DNA of 64,000 nt, taken from positions 46,146,276-46,210,275 of the forward strand of contig NC_087069.1 in assembly GCF_963678635.1 (NCBI RefSeq), written 5' to 3'. The notes beneath the pieces are model-generated. The model had not been told where the DNA came from. It did no database searches and saw only the letters and a program-made list of their open reading frames with translations. The position numbers and the translations under genes were made by a program. The stretch is from Symsagittifera roscoffensis (lineage: Eukaryota > Xenacoelomorpha > Acoela > Convolutidae). Shown here in pieces: positions 1 through 11,201 of the stretch; the first letter of the stretch is position 1; the number at the start of each line of letters is the position of its first letter.

Positions 1-147
1 TGGCTGATGCTGAAATTTTTTTTTGCTTTGAAAATTCTGTTTAAGAAGATTTATTAAATTTGAAGAAAAAAACTCCTAACTTTGGAATCATTTTTTATTT
101 TCTCAAACTTATCGAGACTAACTTTTGGTCGCATGATATGTTAAGTA
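1..147. repeat. Left edge of a dispersed repeat copy
   Basis: This piece matches the start of the related copy at 6581-6730 with scattered differences. It continues straight into the 2.21-kb tandem array, so the window opens inside a repeat. No coding content is seen. Confidence 0.7.
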
Positions 148-1790
148 CATAGTGATCTTTTGAGTGATATGTTTGATATGCACGAGAGCACACGCTTTCT
201 CTAATAGGCATTTGGAAGATTTGAATGCTGTTATTATCCTAAACTGTCCCTATTGAAAAATTTTTGAGATTTCGTGTACGTGGATTTTTTGTGTTAACGA
301 GCTGTGTATGATATTTTTCAGAGAGTTTCAGAGAAATTATCTAGAATTTTTGAGAAAAATTGAAAAATTTCTGTTTGACAAAAGAACCATGAGGTTATTT
401 AATGCAATACGGAACAAATACTTTCAGAAACTGCTTAAGTTCTCATTGAACAATTTATGAGATTTTTTTCCAATTTTCACCAGTAATATACAAAAAATGG
501 TCGGAGATTTTCACCAAGACAACCAATGTTACAAATTGAATGTAAAGTTTTTCCTTCTTCCGCCTTAAAATTTAACTAAACACAAAAAATAATCTAAAAT
601 TATAACCCATTGATATGTTATATACACTAAAAAAATATACATCTTTTAATTTTTGTAAACGGCAAGAAAAATATCAGTGCAATTCCTATTTTACTTAAAA
701 AAACCTGCAATATCTAATCTATTCAAAGCTCAAAGCTAAGATTAAAAAATATCTAAAAATTTGGAAACAGGTTTGACGTTTCTCAAGAGATTGCTCATGA
801 TTTATCCACTTTAGGTTATGTATAATCTTTTTTTTGTGCTGTAAACCTAGATATGTTCTAATAGTGTGGTTCAATCCGTGCTAAAAACGTGAAACTTTTT
901 TTGCCTGGAATAGGTTTTTTGATCAGTTATTGCGTTTTTCAAACAACAAGCATCAAAAAATACGCTTTTCTTTTCTGTAGTTTCGTTACAGTAGTTGTTT
1001 TTGCCATTTCATAGCTTATCTTTTGCGCTCTTTCAAAATAATCATTAGCTAAAAACTTCCAAATTATCAATCTTAAGGAGCAAACTTTTTTAAAAAATTG
1101 AAAACAATTTAAAAAAAATTGTTTTTGCACAGGTATAAAGCCATTTCAGGATGTACAGTTTGAAATAGATTGAAACTTACTGAATGCCATTTTTTTCTTT
1201 CGGAATTGGGTATAAAATTTTTTCCTCACAATGAGTGCACTACATATACACGATGTAGATAAAAACCAAAAATGAATTGTTTTCAAATTTTTACTTCACA
1301 CTTTTTTCTACATGTTCTCAAGTATAGATTCAGAACATTACAAGCACACTGACGCAACGGATTATTTATTCTAGGGTTGGTTTTTGTTTTCAGTCAATTT
1401 GCGGCGATCGAAATAATAGTTTTTGACAAGAAATTTTTATACTGCATTGAAGAGATTGAAATCCTAAGGTTTGTTAGAAGAAGTTTTTTATGCTAAAGTT
1501 TTTATCTTGGATCATTTTTTGCAAAGTTCTGGGAAGTTGAAAACTGCCAAGTTGCCCATGCTCTGGACTAATTGATGCGCCTTTTGAAGATTTTATTCAT
1601 AATGCTGAAAACGTACCACGAATTTTTCATGCGGTGCGAATCATTCCGCACAAACAGATTGTTCTAAACTGAAATGAGGCTAGCTAATGTATCGCAAAAA
1701 AAATTATACGACTCAAACTTTTACTTAGTAGTTTTTTCCGAAATTTATAGTTTTTTAAACTTTTTCCCTAAAAACTATACGATATGAAAT

Positions 1791-1822
1791 ACGGGGTAGT
1801 CGGAACATTCAGACTACCCCGT
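1791..1822. other. Conserved perfect hairpin, copy 1
   Basis: Arms ACGGGGTAGTC (1791-1801) and GACTACCCCGT (1812-1822) are perfectly complementary over 11 bp around a 10-nt loop. The same hairpin is unchanged at 4004-4035, 8569-8600 and 12558-12589, although the flanks of the two repeat families have diverged. It could be a structured RNA element, a protein-binding palindrome or a transposon relic. Confidence 0.8.
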
Positions 1823-1850
1823 AATGTCCTGATTTACGAGCGGTCTTGTT

Positions 1851-1860
1851 TATATAGATA
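1851..1860 (+). promoter_or_regulatory. TATA-like site after the hairpin
   Basis: TATATAGATA lies about 29 bp after the hairpin and about 57 bp before the conserved open frame. It is the same in all four copies (near 4064, 8629 and 12618). In AT-rich DNA a TATA match alone is weak; the conservation of the whole block is the reason to list it. Confidence 0.3.
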
Positions 1861-1907
1861 CAGAGGGGTTGATCTAAGATTTTTTCGATTGTGTATTTAT
1901 GTGATCG

Positions 1908-2201
1908 TTGAAGTGGTTGTTTGAGGATATAAAAACGAAAAGTTGGTTAAAAGAAGGTATCGGCATTATTAAACGCTTGTTTTGGTGTTTGAAATATTCT
2001 ATTATCACCTGTGCACGAACATTTGCCGGAGGTAAATTTCAAAGTAAAAGTATTTTTGGAGTTGGAATTTTCTCCATGTTAAACCGAAAACGTCGCGAAT
2101 TTTTTTTTCTTTATTTTTTCCTTATTTTTCAGAAGTTTTTCCGAAAGCGTAGACATTTTTCTCAGATTGCCCAAGTTGATTTTCTGAGATATCGCAATTA
2201 A
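1908..2201 (+). other. Conserved open frame in repeat core, copy 1
   Basis: The frame is open from a TTG codon and begins LKWLFEDIKTKSWLKEG. No ATG lies at its start, and a TGA sits two codons upstream. About 65 codons, to around NRKRREF, are almost the same in all four copies; after that the frame runs into T-rich DNA that differs between copies. A donor-like GGAG|GTAAAT lies inside, so it could be an internal exon. It matches no family I know. Coding status is unproven. Confidence 0.3.
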
Positions 2202-4003
2202 CTTTATATACTTCAGTTTGATGCATTATTGCACCGCAGTCAATTAAAAAAAAACGGACTAAAAATGGCGTTTTTTAAGTTTTCGGAAATGTTTGACAAG
2301 AAAATATCTGAAACAAGAGAACGAACGAAAGGTCATTGTGAACATTACTGACGAACATTACATAGTGATCTTTTGAGTGATATGTTTGATATGCACGAGA
2401 GCACACGCTTTCTCTAATAGGCATTTGGAAGATTTGAATGCTGTTATTATCCTAAACTGTCCCTATTGAAAAATTTTTGAGATTTCGTGTACGTGGATTT
2501 TTTGTGTTAACGAGCTGTGTATGATATTTTTCAGAGAGTTTCAGAGAAATTATCTAGAATTTTTGAGAAAAATTGAAAAATTTCTGTTTGACAAAAGAAC
2601 CATGAGGTTATTTAATGCAATACGGAACAAATACTTTCAGAAACTGCTTAAGTTCTCATTGAACAATTTATGAGATTTTTTTCCAATTTTCACCAGTAAT
2701 ATACAAAAAATGGTCGGAGATTTTCACCAAGACAACCAATGTTACAAATTGAATGTAAAGTTTTTCCTTCTTCCGCCTTAAAATTTAACTAAACACAAAA
2801 AATAATCTAAAATTATAACCCATTGATATGTTATATACACTAAAAAAATATACATCTTTTAATTTTTGTAAACGGCAAGAAAAATATCAGTGCAATTCCT
2901 ATTTTACTTAAAAAAACCTGCAATATCTAATCTATTCAAAGCTCAAAGCTAAGATTAAAAAATATCTAAAAATTTGGAAACAGGTTTGACGTTTCTCAAG
3001 AGATTGCTCATGATTTATCCACTTTAGGTTATGTATAATCTTTTTTTTGTGCTGTAAACCTAGATATGTTCTAATAGTGTGGTTCAATCCGTGCTAAAAA
3101 CGTGAAACTTTTTTTGCCTGGAATAGGTTTTTTGATCAGTTATTGCGTTTTTCAAACAACAAGCATCAAAAAATACGCTTTTCTTTTCTGTAGTTTCGTT
3201 ACAGTAGTTGTTTTTGCCATTTCATAGCTTATCTTTTGCGCTCTTTCAAAATAATCATTAGCTAAAAACTTCCAAATTATCAATCTTAAGGAGCAAACTT
3301 TTTTAAAAAATTGAAAACAATTTAAAAAAAATTGTTTTTGCACAGGTATAAAGCCATTTCAGGATGTACAGTTTGAAATAGATTGAAACTTACTGAATGC
3401 CATTTTTTTCTTTCGGAATTGGGTATAAAATTTTTTACTCACAATGAGTGCACTACATATACACGATGTAGATAAAAACCAAAAATGAATTGTTTTCAAA
3501 TTTTTACTTCACACTTTTTTCTACATGTTCTCAAGTATAGATTCAGAACATTACAAGCACACTGACGCAACGGATTATTTATTCTAGGGTTGGTTTTTGT
3601 TTTCAGTCAATTTGCGGCGATCGAAATAATAGTTTTTGACAAGAAATTTTTATACTGCATTGAAGAGATTGAAATCCTAAGGTTTGTTAGAAGAAGTTTT
3701 TTATGCTAAAGTTTTTATCTTGGATCATTTTTTGCAAAGTTCTGGGAAGTTGAAAACTGCCAAGTTGCCCATGCTCTGGACTAATTGATGCGCCTTTTGA
3801 AGATTTTATTCATAATGCTGAAAACGTACCACGAATTTTTCATGCGGTGCGAATCATTCCGCACAAACAGATTGTTCTAAACTGAAATGAGGCTAGCTAA
3901 TGTATCGCAAAAAAAATTATACGACTGAAACTTTTACTTAGTAGTTTTTTCCGAAATTTATAGTTTTTTAAACTTTTTCCCTAAAAACTATACGATATGA
4001 AAT

Positions 4004-4035
4004 ACGGGGTAGTCGGAACATTCAGACTACCCCGT
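4004..4035. other. Conserved perfect hairpin, copy 2
   Basis: Arms at 4004-4014 and 4025-4035 are identical to the copy at 1791-1822. Confidence 0.8.
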
Positions 4036-4120
4036 AATGTCCTGATTTACGAGCGGTCTTGTTTATATAGATACAGAGGGGTTGATCTAAGATTTTTTCG
4101 ATTGTGTATTTATGTGATCG

Positions 4121-4399
4121 TTGAAGTGGTTGTTTGAGGATATAAAAACGAAAAGTTGGTTAAAAGAAGGTATCGGCATTATTAAACGCTTGTTTTGGTG
4201 TTTGAAATATTCTATTATCACCTGTGCACGAACATTTGCCGGAGGTAAATTTCAAAGTAAAAGTATTTTTGGAGTTGGAATTTTCTCCATGTTAAACCGA
4301 AAACGTCGCGAATTTTTTTTTCTTCATTTTTCTTTATTTTTCAGAAGTTTTTCCGAAAGCGTAGACATTTTTCTCAGATTGCCCAAGTTGATTTTCTGA
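4121..4399 (+). other. Conserved open frame in repeat core, copy 2
   Basis: This is the same frame as at 1908, again with a TTG rather than an ATG at its start. It differs only after the shared core, where it ends at a different stop codon. Confidence 0.3.
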
Positions 4400-4573
4400 G
4401 ATATCGCAATTAACTTTATATACTTCAGTTTGATGCATTATTGCACCGCAGTCAATTAAAAAAAAACGGACTAAAAATGGCGTTTTTTAAGTTTTCGGAA
4501 ATGTTTGACAAGAAAATATCTGAAACAAGAGAACGAACGAAAGGTCATTGTGAACATTACTGACGAACATTAC

Positions 4574-5366
4574 TGGCAAGAAAATTAAGGAGCTTCTCGC
4601 CCTTTCGAATCCCTAATAAACTAGAACACAACATTTTAAAACTGATCAAGGCATGTATGAAGTAGTGCACTAAGCAATGTGAACGATTGCAAATTTGTAA
4701 CATTCGCCCAAATATCACACAGCGACGGAGCGTAGAAAAAGTACCTATTAACGACTGGCAGGCGTCAGTTACCTTAATTCTACTCGTTTTTCACCGTCTC
4801 GACCTTGCCAGTTGATTTTCTGGTCTGTCTAGGGCAAAGTAAAAAGTTACCATTTTTAGGCCATCAGTCAAACGACTTTTGATCAGCTTTCGTTTACATG
4901 CGAACACAACCACATAGCTGAGTCTCGGATCCTCAGACTACGTGATTGTCATTAAAAACACGGCTCGAACAACCTATTTTAACATGTTTTTGTGTGACAG
5001 TTCTATATTAAATCCATTGGAGATGGATTGACCCTTTCCTTTTTCTAGCTACTCATACTCTGAAATATTAAACAATAACGGTGTTAATTAAGATCTATGA
5101 CATTATAGCAGCTATACAGTCAGTCTATACAGTCCCTTCACATAGACAGTCTCTGGGGGACCAAGCCTCCGCTCCCGTAATATTCTTGAGATAACAGTCT
5201 TATCTCTTATTTTTCGTGTCCCGGGAGGGTCCCGTGGTATATTTCTTCCCCCACTGAAGCCTCCTTCTCCACAAATTTCCGTCGCTAAGGTTCTTATCGT
5301 GTGTTATTGCCACGATAAGAGGCTTCGTAATTCTCCTGTCTCTGGTACGACTGTTCTTCACAATAT
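4574..5366. other. Unique, less AT-rich stretch with a hairpin
   Basis: This segment separates the two tandem arrays and is richer in G and C than its neighbours, with runs such as GGGGGACC and CCCGGGAGGG near 5150-5230. Arms CTTATCGTG (5293-5301) and CACGATAAG (5311-5319) form a perfect 9-bp hairpin. I see no gene. Confidence 0.5.
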
Positions 5367-5672
5367 ATGGCGTCGTTGTGTTTTACCGTCTTTTTTAGTC
5401 AAAATGGCCGTCTTTTTCTATTTCTCAGAAATGTTCACTCTTCAATCGAAATTTTAAAAATAAAAATTCTAGAACATTCTAACCCTCCTTCGCAACACTT
5501 TTTTGTTCATAAGGCCCTTAGTCATTCTTTTTTACGTCGCCGGAAGGTTGTGCTGTGTCATCTGGCAGAATGGCACAATTTCTTGACAATGGAAGCACTT
5601 TCATTTGGACTGCCGCCCAAGAAGGATGGATCATTCATTAGCAACAAAATGACCGGTTCAAGTGGATGTTAG
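5367..5672 (+). CDS. Unrecognised 101-codon open frame
   Basis: An ATG-initiated frame encodes a Phe/Leu/Ser/His-rich product starting MASLCFTVFFSQNGR. The first 21 residues are hydrophobic enough to act as a weak signal or anchor sequence. It lies in single-copy DNA with more balanced composition than its surroundings. No domain, motif or paralogue is visible. It may be a chance frame or a single exon of a larger gene. Confidence 0.2.
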   Translation: MASLCFTVFFSQNGRLFLFLRNVHSSIEILKIKILEHSNPPSQHFFVHKALSHSFLRRRKVVLCHLAEWHNFLTMEALSFGLPPKKDGSFISNKMTGSSGC

Positions 5673-6140
5673 ATATAATAGACTAGATGCAATCAATGCG
5701 CCAAAAATTCCTTTGGGCCAGTAACAAACTCAGACAGCCAATTATCAGAAAGGAACTTAGACAAGGGTAGAGGGTTAAATGTAATGTGGTTAATCAAAAA
5801 CCGTGTAATGATCGATCGTTGATGCATTTGATGGAAAGGAAAATATATTTCCACTGAAAATTATATGAAAACATAATGTTCAGAAAAAATATCCGGTGGA
5901 TTGAAAACTTGATGTGCGACATGAATAAACCAGAGGTCATGGTTTTCATGCAAAAAATTAAGGACAACTCATGTTTTTAGTTTTGCTTGGAACATGTTAA
6001 GATTCGAAGACTGCAATAAAAAAACTTTGAAAGCATGATTTTCTCGGTGTTTTTTTCTTTAACTTCGTAATGTTTTATGCAGATATAAATGTAAGTAATT
6101 GGCAAATGCAAATATATAAAATAATTGTCTGGAGTAGTTT
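5673..6140. other. Featureless AT-rich stretch
   Basis: No gene, convincing repeat or structure is seen here. Confidence 0.4.
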
Positions 6141-6189
6141 TTGGTTCAATGTTGGTTTTCAAAAGTAGAAATCATATCAATTTTCAAAC

Positions 6190-6420
6190 CTCTTCTACCA
6201 AAGGGGAGGAAAACGGATTTTCTAAATAATTTTTTTAAATTTTGTCAACTTTTTTTGGTCAACCTATATGATTTTGCGCGAATATCCCAAATAACAAAAA
6301 CACCTCAGTTTGACGCAATTTTTAAGCGCAGTCACTTTAAAAAAAATAACAGACGAAAAATGGCGTTTATAATTTTTTGAAAAACTTTGACCAGAAAATT
6401 GGGTTTTTCAGCGCTCTTCT
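6190..6420 (+). repeat. Diverged copy of the 3' part of the 2.21-kb unit
   Basis: The segment around CAGTTTGACGCAATTTTTAA, followed by an A tract and AAAAATGGCGTTT, aligns with 2210-2310 and 4420-4520 with many substitutions. It shows that the tandem units are built from an older dispersed family. Confidence 0.55.
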
Positions 6421-6580
6421 TTGTCAAATGCACTTTAAATTGGCGCCATTGATGCCCATTGAAAAGATTTTGAGTCTGTCGTTCAAAAATGGATATCACT
6501 AAACATTTTCAAAGGGGGACCTTCGAGTCGTCATACTATCGAGTCTCTTGGGAGAAGGTATTCGCGCCGCACCCCTAAAT

Positions 6581-7213
6581 TGGCTACTGCTGAAATGTTT
6601 TTTAGCTTTAAAAATTCTGTTTGAGAAGATTTATTAAGTTTGAAGAAAAAAACTCCTAACTTTGGAATCATTTTTTATTTTCTCAAACTTTTTGAGACTA
6701 ACTTTTGGTCTCATGCTATGTTAAGTACATAATGATCTGTTTGAGTGATATGTTTGGTATCTATGAGAGCACACGCTCTCTCTCTCTCTAATAGGCAAAT
6801 GGAAGATTTGAATGCTGTTATTATCCTAAACTGACCCTATTGAAAAATTTTTGAAATTTCGTGTACGTGGATTTTTGTGTTAACGAGCGGTGTATGATAT
6901 CTTTCAGAGAGTTTCAGATATTACCTAAAATTTGTGAGAAAAATTGAAAACTATCTGATTGACAAAAAAACCATGAGGTTATTTAATGCAATACGGAACA
7001 AATATTTTCAGAAACTGCTTAAGTTCTCAATGAACAATTTTTGAGATTTTTTTCCATTTTTCACCAGTAATATACAAAAGATGGTCGGAGATTTTCACCA
7101 AGACAACCAATGTTACAATTTGAATGCAAAGCTTTACTTCCTCCGCCTTAAAATACTTTAACTATTCACAAAAAAATAATCTAAAGTTATAACCCATTGA
7201 TATGTTATATACA
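6581..7213. repeat. Third repeat-family copy, part outside the 3.99-kb duplication
   Basis: This matches 1-660 with visible divergence, including a short CT-rich expansion near 6775-6790. The copy continues into the 3.99-kb unit that starts at about 7214, so the later duplication cut through this older element. Confidence 0.75.
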
Positions 7214-7943
7214 CTAAAAAAAACATACAACTTTCAATTTTTGTAAACGTTAAGAAAAATATCAGTGCAATTCCTATTTTACTCAAAAAACTTGCAATGT
7301 CTAAACTATTCAAAGCTCAGATTAAAAAATATCTAAAAACTTGGAAACAGGTTTGACGTTTCTCAAGAGATTGCTCATAATTTATCCACTTTAGGTTTTG
7401 TATAATCTTTTTTTTGTGCTGTAAACCTAGATATGTTCTAATAGTGTGGTTCAATCCGCGCTAAAAACGTGAAACTTTTTTGCCTGGAATAGGTTTTTTG
7501 ATCAGTTATTGCGTTTTTCAAACAACAAGCATCAAAAAATACGCTTTTCTTTTCTGCAGTTTCGTTACAGTAGTTGTTTTTGCCATTTCATAGCTTATCT
7601 CTTGCGCTCTTTCAAAAACATCATTAGCCAAAAACTTCCAAAATTATCAATCTTAAGGAGCAAACATTTTTAAAAAATTGAAAACAATTGAAAAAAATTG
7701 TTTTTGCACAGGTATAAAGCAATTCTAGGATGTACAGTTTGAATTAGGTTAAAACTTACTGAATGCCATTTTTTTCTTTCGGAATTGGGTATAAAATTTG
7801 TTCCTCACACTGATTGCACTACATATACACGATGTAGATAAAAACCAAAAATGAATTGTTTTCAAATTTTTACTTCATACTTTTTTCTATATGTTCTCAA
7901 GTACGGATTCAGAACATTACAAGCACACTGACGCAACGGATTA

Positions 7944-8140
7944 GAAAAATCTTGCAAGCTCAATTCAGGAAAATACCGGATTTTCAAAGCGTTCTTATCA
8001 CATTCGAGATCAGTTTTCAGATTTTACAGAAATTGCACCAATTTTAAACAATGACGTCATTCACTGGAAGAAGTTCAGCTGCCATTTTCGCATTCCAGGC
8101 AATTAATGGGTTTTGTTCCGATTTTCGAAGAAAACGGAAT
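7944..8140. repeat. About 197-bp segment absent from the 2.21-kb copies
   Basis: Against 1370 and 3583, the 3.99-kb family carries an extra block between ACGGATTA and TATTTATTCTA. Short similar sequences (ACGGATT and ACGGAAT) flank it. It may be a small insertion, or ancestral DNA lost from the 2.21-kb units by recombination between the short repeats. The second copy is at about 11933-12129. Confidence 0.7.
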
Positions 8141-8568
8141 ATTTATTCTAGAGTTGGTTTTTATTTTCAGTCAATTTTCGGCGATCGAAATAATAGTTTT
8201 TGACAAGAAATTTTTCTACTGCATTAAAGATATTGAAATCCTAAGGTTTGTTATAAGAAATTTGTTATGCTAAAATTTTTATCTTGGATTATTTTTTGCA
8301 AAGTTCTGGGAAGTTGAAAATTGCCAATTTGCCCATGCTCTGGACTAATTGATGCGCCTTTTGAAGATTTTATTCATAATGCTGAAAACCTACCACGAAT
8401 TTTTCATGCGGGGCGATTTATTCCGCACAAACAGATTGTTCCAAACTGAGATGAGGCTAGCTAATGTATCGCAAAAAAAAATTATACGACTCAAACTTTT
8501 ACTTAGTAGTTTTTTCCGAAATTTATAGTTTTTTAAACTTTTTCCCTAAAAACTATACGATATGAAAT

Positions 8569-8600
8569 ACGGGGTAGTCGGAACATTCAGACTACCCCGT
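8569..8600. other. Conserved perfect hairpin, copy 3
   Basis: Arms at 8569-8579 and 8590-8600 are identical to those at 1791-1822. Confidence 0.8.
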
Positions 8601-8685
8601 AATGTCCTGATTTACGAGCGGTCTTGTTTATATAGATACAGAGGGGTTGATCTAAGATTTTCTCGATTGTGTATTTATGTGATCG

Positions 8686-8949
8686 TTGAAGTGGTTGTTT
8701 GAGGATATAAAAACGAAAAGTTGGTTAAAAGAAGGTATCGGCATTATTATACGCTTGTTTTGGTGTTTGAAATATTCTATTATCACCTGTGCACGAACAT
8801 TTGCCGGAGGTAAATTTCAAAGTAAAAGTCCTTTTGGAGTTGGAATTTTCTCCATGTTAAACCGAAAACATCGCGAATTTATTTTTCTTTATTTTAATCT
8901 GATATGCTACAAGTTTTCGCTAGGCAACAATTTTGGCCTCTTCCCTTAA
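8686..8949 (+). other. Conserved open frame in repeat core, copy 3
   Basis: This is the same non-ATG frame as at 1908, with IIIRLFW in place of IIKRLFW and a short substitution near KSPFGVG. After NRKHREF the sequence is unrelated to the 2.21-kb copies, so the shared element ends there. Confidence 0.3.
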
Positions 8950-10900
8950 AAATTTGCCTGTGCAGCAGCTATTTTTCTCAAAATAATTTTTTTACCAAAA
9001 ACAAATTTGAGAAGTTTGGCTAGGCACCCCAACGACAATACTCACTTTTTCTTGGCTGCGTGTGTCGTCTGTTTGGAAGAGTCAAGAGGTCGGACGTCCT
9101 CCCTTTTTTCATACCCCCCTCCTCCCCCCTCACTGTCCCGAGGTGAACTCCCCTCAGTACTAGTAGTGCAACCCATGTTTTAACCCACAAATATAAACTA
9201 GACAGACAGAGAAATTAAACTAAATATTTTATAGGTGTTTTTGGAGGAGATTTTACAGCACAGAGTTTTTGGAGAAGACAGCACAGAAATATACACGAGT
9301 TTTTGAAATGATATTTTTTGAGCAGTATAAACACGTTTTAAGAGAGTTAAATATATTTGTTATAGTTGCTAAATAACAGTGAGAGATAAAACTATAAATG
9401 TTTTTTTTTTCTGGTTCGGATTTATTATCAAACTTTTTTTGTATAATATGGACGGGGTTGCGTGTGTCCTGAATAACCGGATAATTCAAAAACTAAGCTT
9501 TGATATAATTATGATTTTATAATTTCAAAAATAGCAGGAGAAATTGTGAGAAAAACAGGTCAATATATTCAAGCATAAACTACTTTTCAAGATCAATAAC
9601 CTCTGGTTGTAATAAATGATAGTGGCTGTTGTAAAATGAATGGTTTAATGATGTTTTAAACAAGGAAATTCATAACCAGTTTTATGCAGCAATAAGTTCC
9701 CAAAAATTTCAATTTTTCGGCTGTATTTTATGACGTGTTGACAGATTTTCAGTGGGAAGTCCGATTTTGCAGCGCAAAAATTTTATGGAGAAGATAACTT
9801 TCAACAAAACATTCATAAAGTAATCGTTAACGGTTTTGTGATAAATACATTGAAATTGCAGTTAAGGAATGAATTCAATTGTGTGCAAATGGCGCTTCAA
9901 CTTGCAAAATAGTAATTTTAATTCTTTGCCATTAAATTGAAAAAATGTTCTGGTAATTATTTTTATGGAAACGCATCTGGTGCATAAAATTGGATGAAAT
10001 AGTAAGTGAAAATTGCATTTTGGTGTGACAGGGACAATTTTAACAGTCAGATAGTTCAATGAACAGAATCAAAATGTGTTACATTTCTGGATCAAGCAAC
10101 CATCCACTTCCTCCAAAGAATTCATGTGAGGGGGGGGGTCGCTAAGTTCAATGCTCAACCAATCAGAATCGAATATTTATTTTAGGTGCAGAAATTTATT
10201 TCAAACTCGGCACGACTTTCTTTTCTTAATTAAAAATAATCATAATAATACTACGATTTTGGTAACAAATATATCCCAGAGTGAATTCTGAGAGAATGTC
10301 TTTGGACCAAAGAGTCCGTTTTTAAACGTCTCTGAATTGAAATTGGGGATAAGGAGTAGCTAGAAAACTTAACTTTTTTGGGGTTTTCAAAATTTAGAAG
10401 CTCTTACAGGTCAAATTTGTCCGCCACCTATACGATTTTTTTCTCCAAATCGGCCCCATCCTGGGCAATTATTCTAGAGATACGCCTGTTTCTGTTTAAA
10501 ACATTCGTTTATAGGCTCGGCTGTTGCCAACTTCTTTAAAATTAATTGACTTTACTAGTAAGTATTTGTATTTCCTGTGTTTCTTGTTTCCTGTTGCTGC
10601 AATACTCAATATTAGTTAGAACGACTTTTTTTCTGCTCTTGGGAAGAAATGACGGCAAAACAAACAGTTGGATCTTCAGACACTATTTGAATAACAGACT
10701 CCACTTATGTATGAATGAACTTTGATGCTTATATTTTAGGGAAAAATGAATGAAGGAAAAAATTAGCATGCTTCAGTCAACTTGAAAATCAGTGCAACAA
10801 GTTCATTTGGTTTTGACATTTATTAAATAAATTTATTAAAATCAAACTGTCTTTTTTTTCAAAAATTGTCGAATAAAATTTAATTAACAGCCAGTTGCAA
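8950..10900. other. Right half of 3.99-kb unit, copy A, no clear gene
   Basis: This is AT-rich DNA with a C-rich tract at about 9108-9130 (runs of C separated by single T, G-rich on the minus strand) and a G9 run near 10130. Short open frames on either strand have no recognisable features. It repeats at about 12940-14890. Confidence 0.45.
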
Positions 10901-10914
10901 TGAAATTTGATTTT

Positions 10915-10953
10915 AAACACTTGCTGTCTTTTGAAAGAAGACAGCAAGTGTTT
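10915..10953. other. Perfect 16-bp inverted repeat, copy A
   Basis: Arms AAACACTTGCTGTCTT (10915-10930) and AAGACAGCAAGTGTTT (10938-10953) flank a 7-nt loop. It would form a strong hairpin on either strand. No poly-T tract or neighbouring gene suggests a terminator. Confidence 0.8.
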
Positions 10954-11073
10954 GAAGACATTACTTCAAATACTTCAATTTCAGTAAAAAATTCCGCAGT
11001 AGTCATCGAATCATTTTAGAACCAAAACTATCAGGCTACAAAGAAAGTACCACACAAGGCTATGACCATCTGC

Positions 11074-11201
11074 AGAGGCTGATCTAGGATTTTCTCGAGG
11101 GGGGAGGGGCGGATTTTCAAAAAAATTTCGAAAATTTAGTCGACCTTTTTTTTAGGTCGACCAAATTGATTTTCCGAGCTCTCCTAAAGCTCTAAAAAGA
11201 C
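11074..11201 (+). mobile_element. Truncated non-autonomous dispersed element
   Basis: It begins GAGGCTGATCTAGGATTTTC followed by a G-rich run and stops at the duplication junction. The longer version is at 15064-15300. Fragments with a similar G-rich 'GGATTTT...GGGG' edge occur near 16277 and, reversed, near 24640. Confidence 0.5.

Larger units (their letters stand above)
148..2360. repeat. 2.21-kb tandem repeat, copy 1
   Basis: The sequence from 148 restarts at 2361 and the two copies are nearly identical, with only a few substitutions and one-base indels. The unit is AT-rich and holds a conserved core (about 1680-2095) with a hairpin, a TATA-like site and an open frame. No complete gene is recognised. 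Short open frames elsewhere in the unit are Phe/Lys/Leu-rich and look like chance products of A and T tracts. Confidence 0.95.
2361..4573. repeat. 2.21-kb tandem repeat, copy 2
   Basis: This is the second head-to-tail copy of 148-2360. The copy ends where a unique segment begins at about 4574. The main visible differences lie in the T-rich stretch after the core open frame (around 4310-4350 against 2100-2135). Confidence 0.95.
7214..11201. repeat. 3.99-kb tandem duplication, copy A
   Basis: The unit restarts at about 11202, and the two copies differ at only a handful of bases and homopolymer lengths, so the duplication is recent. The junction joins the inside of a GC-containing dispersed element (ending GACCT) to an A tract, with about 2 bp of microhomology. 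The left half is a member of the 2.21-kb family; the right half (about 8900-11040) is unrelated single-copy-like DNA. Confidence 0.95.

Noticed and set aside
939-1130. Minus-strand 63-codon frame, also at 3152-3343
   Set aside because: It is Phe/Lys-rich, lies in a repeat, and its conservation is only that of the recent duplication. The diverged relatives at about 7680 and 11670 do not keep it.
1851-1880. Resemblance of GATACAGAGGGG to the U6 snRNA ACAGAGA box
   Set aside because: Only a few bases match; no other U6 landmark or T-run terminator follows.
7856-8047. Plus-strand 63-codon frame, also at 11845-12036
   Set aside because: It runs across the 197-bp presence/absence block and is not open in the 2.21-kb copies.
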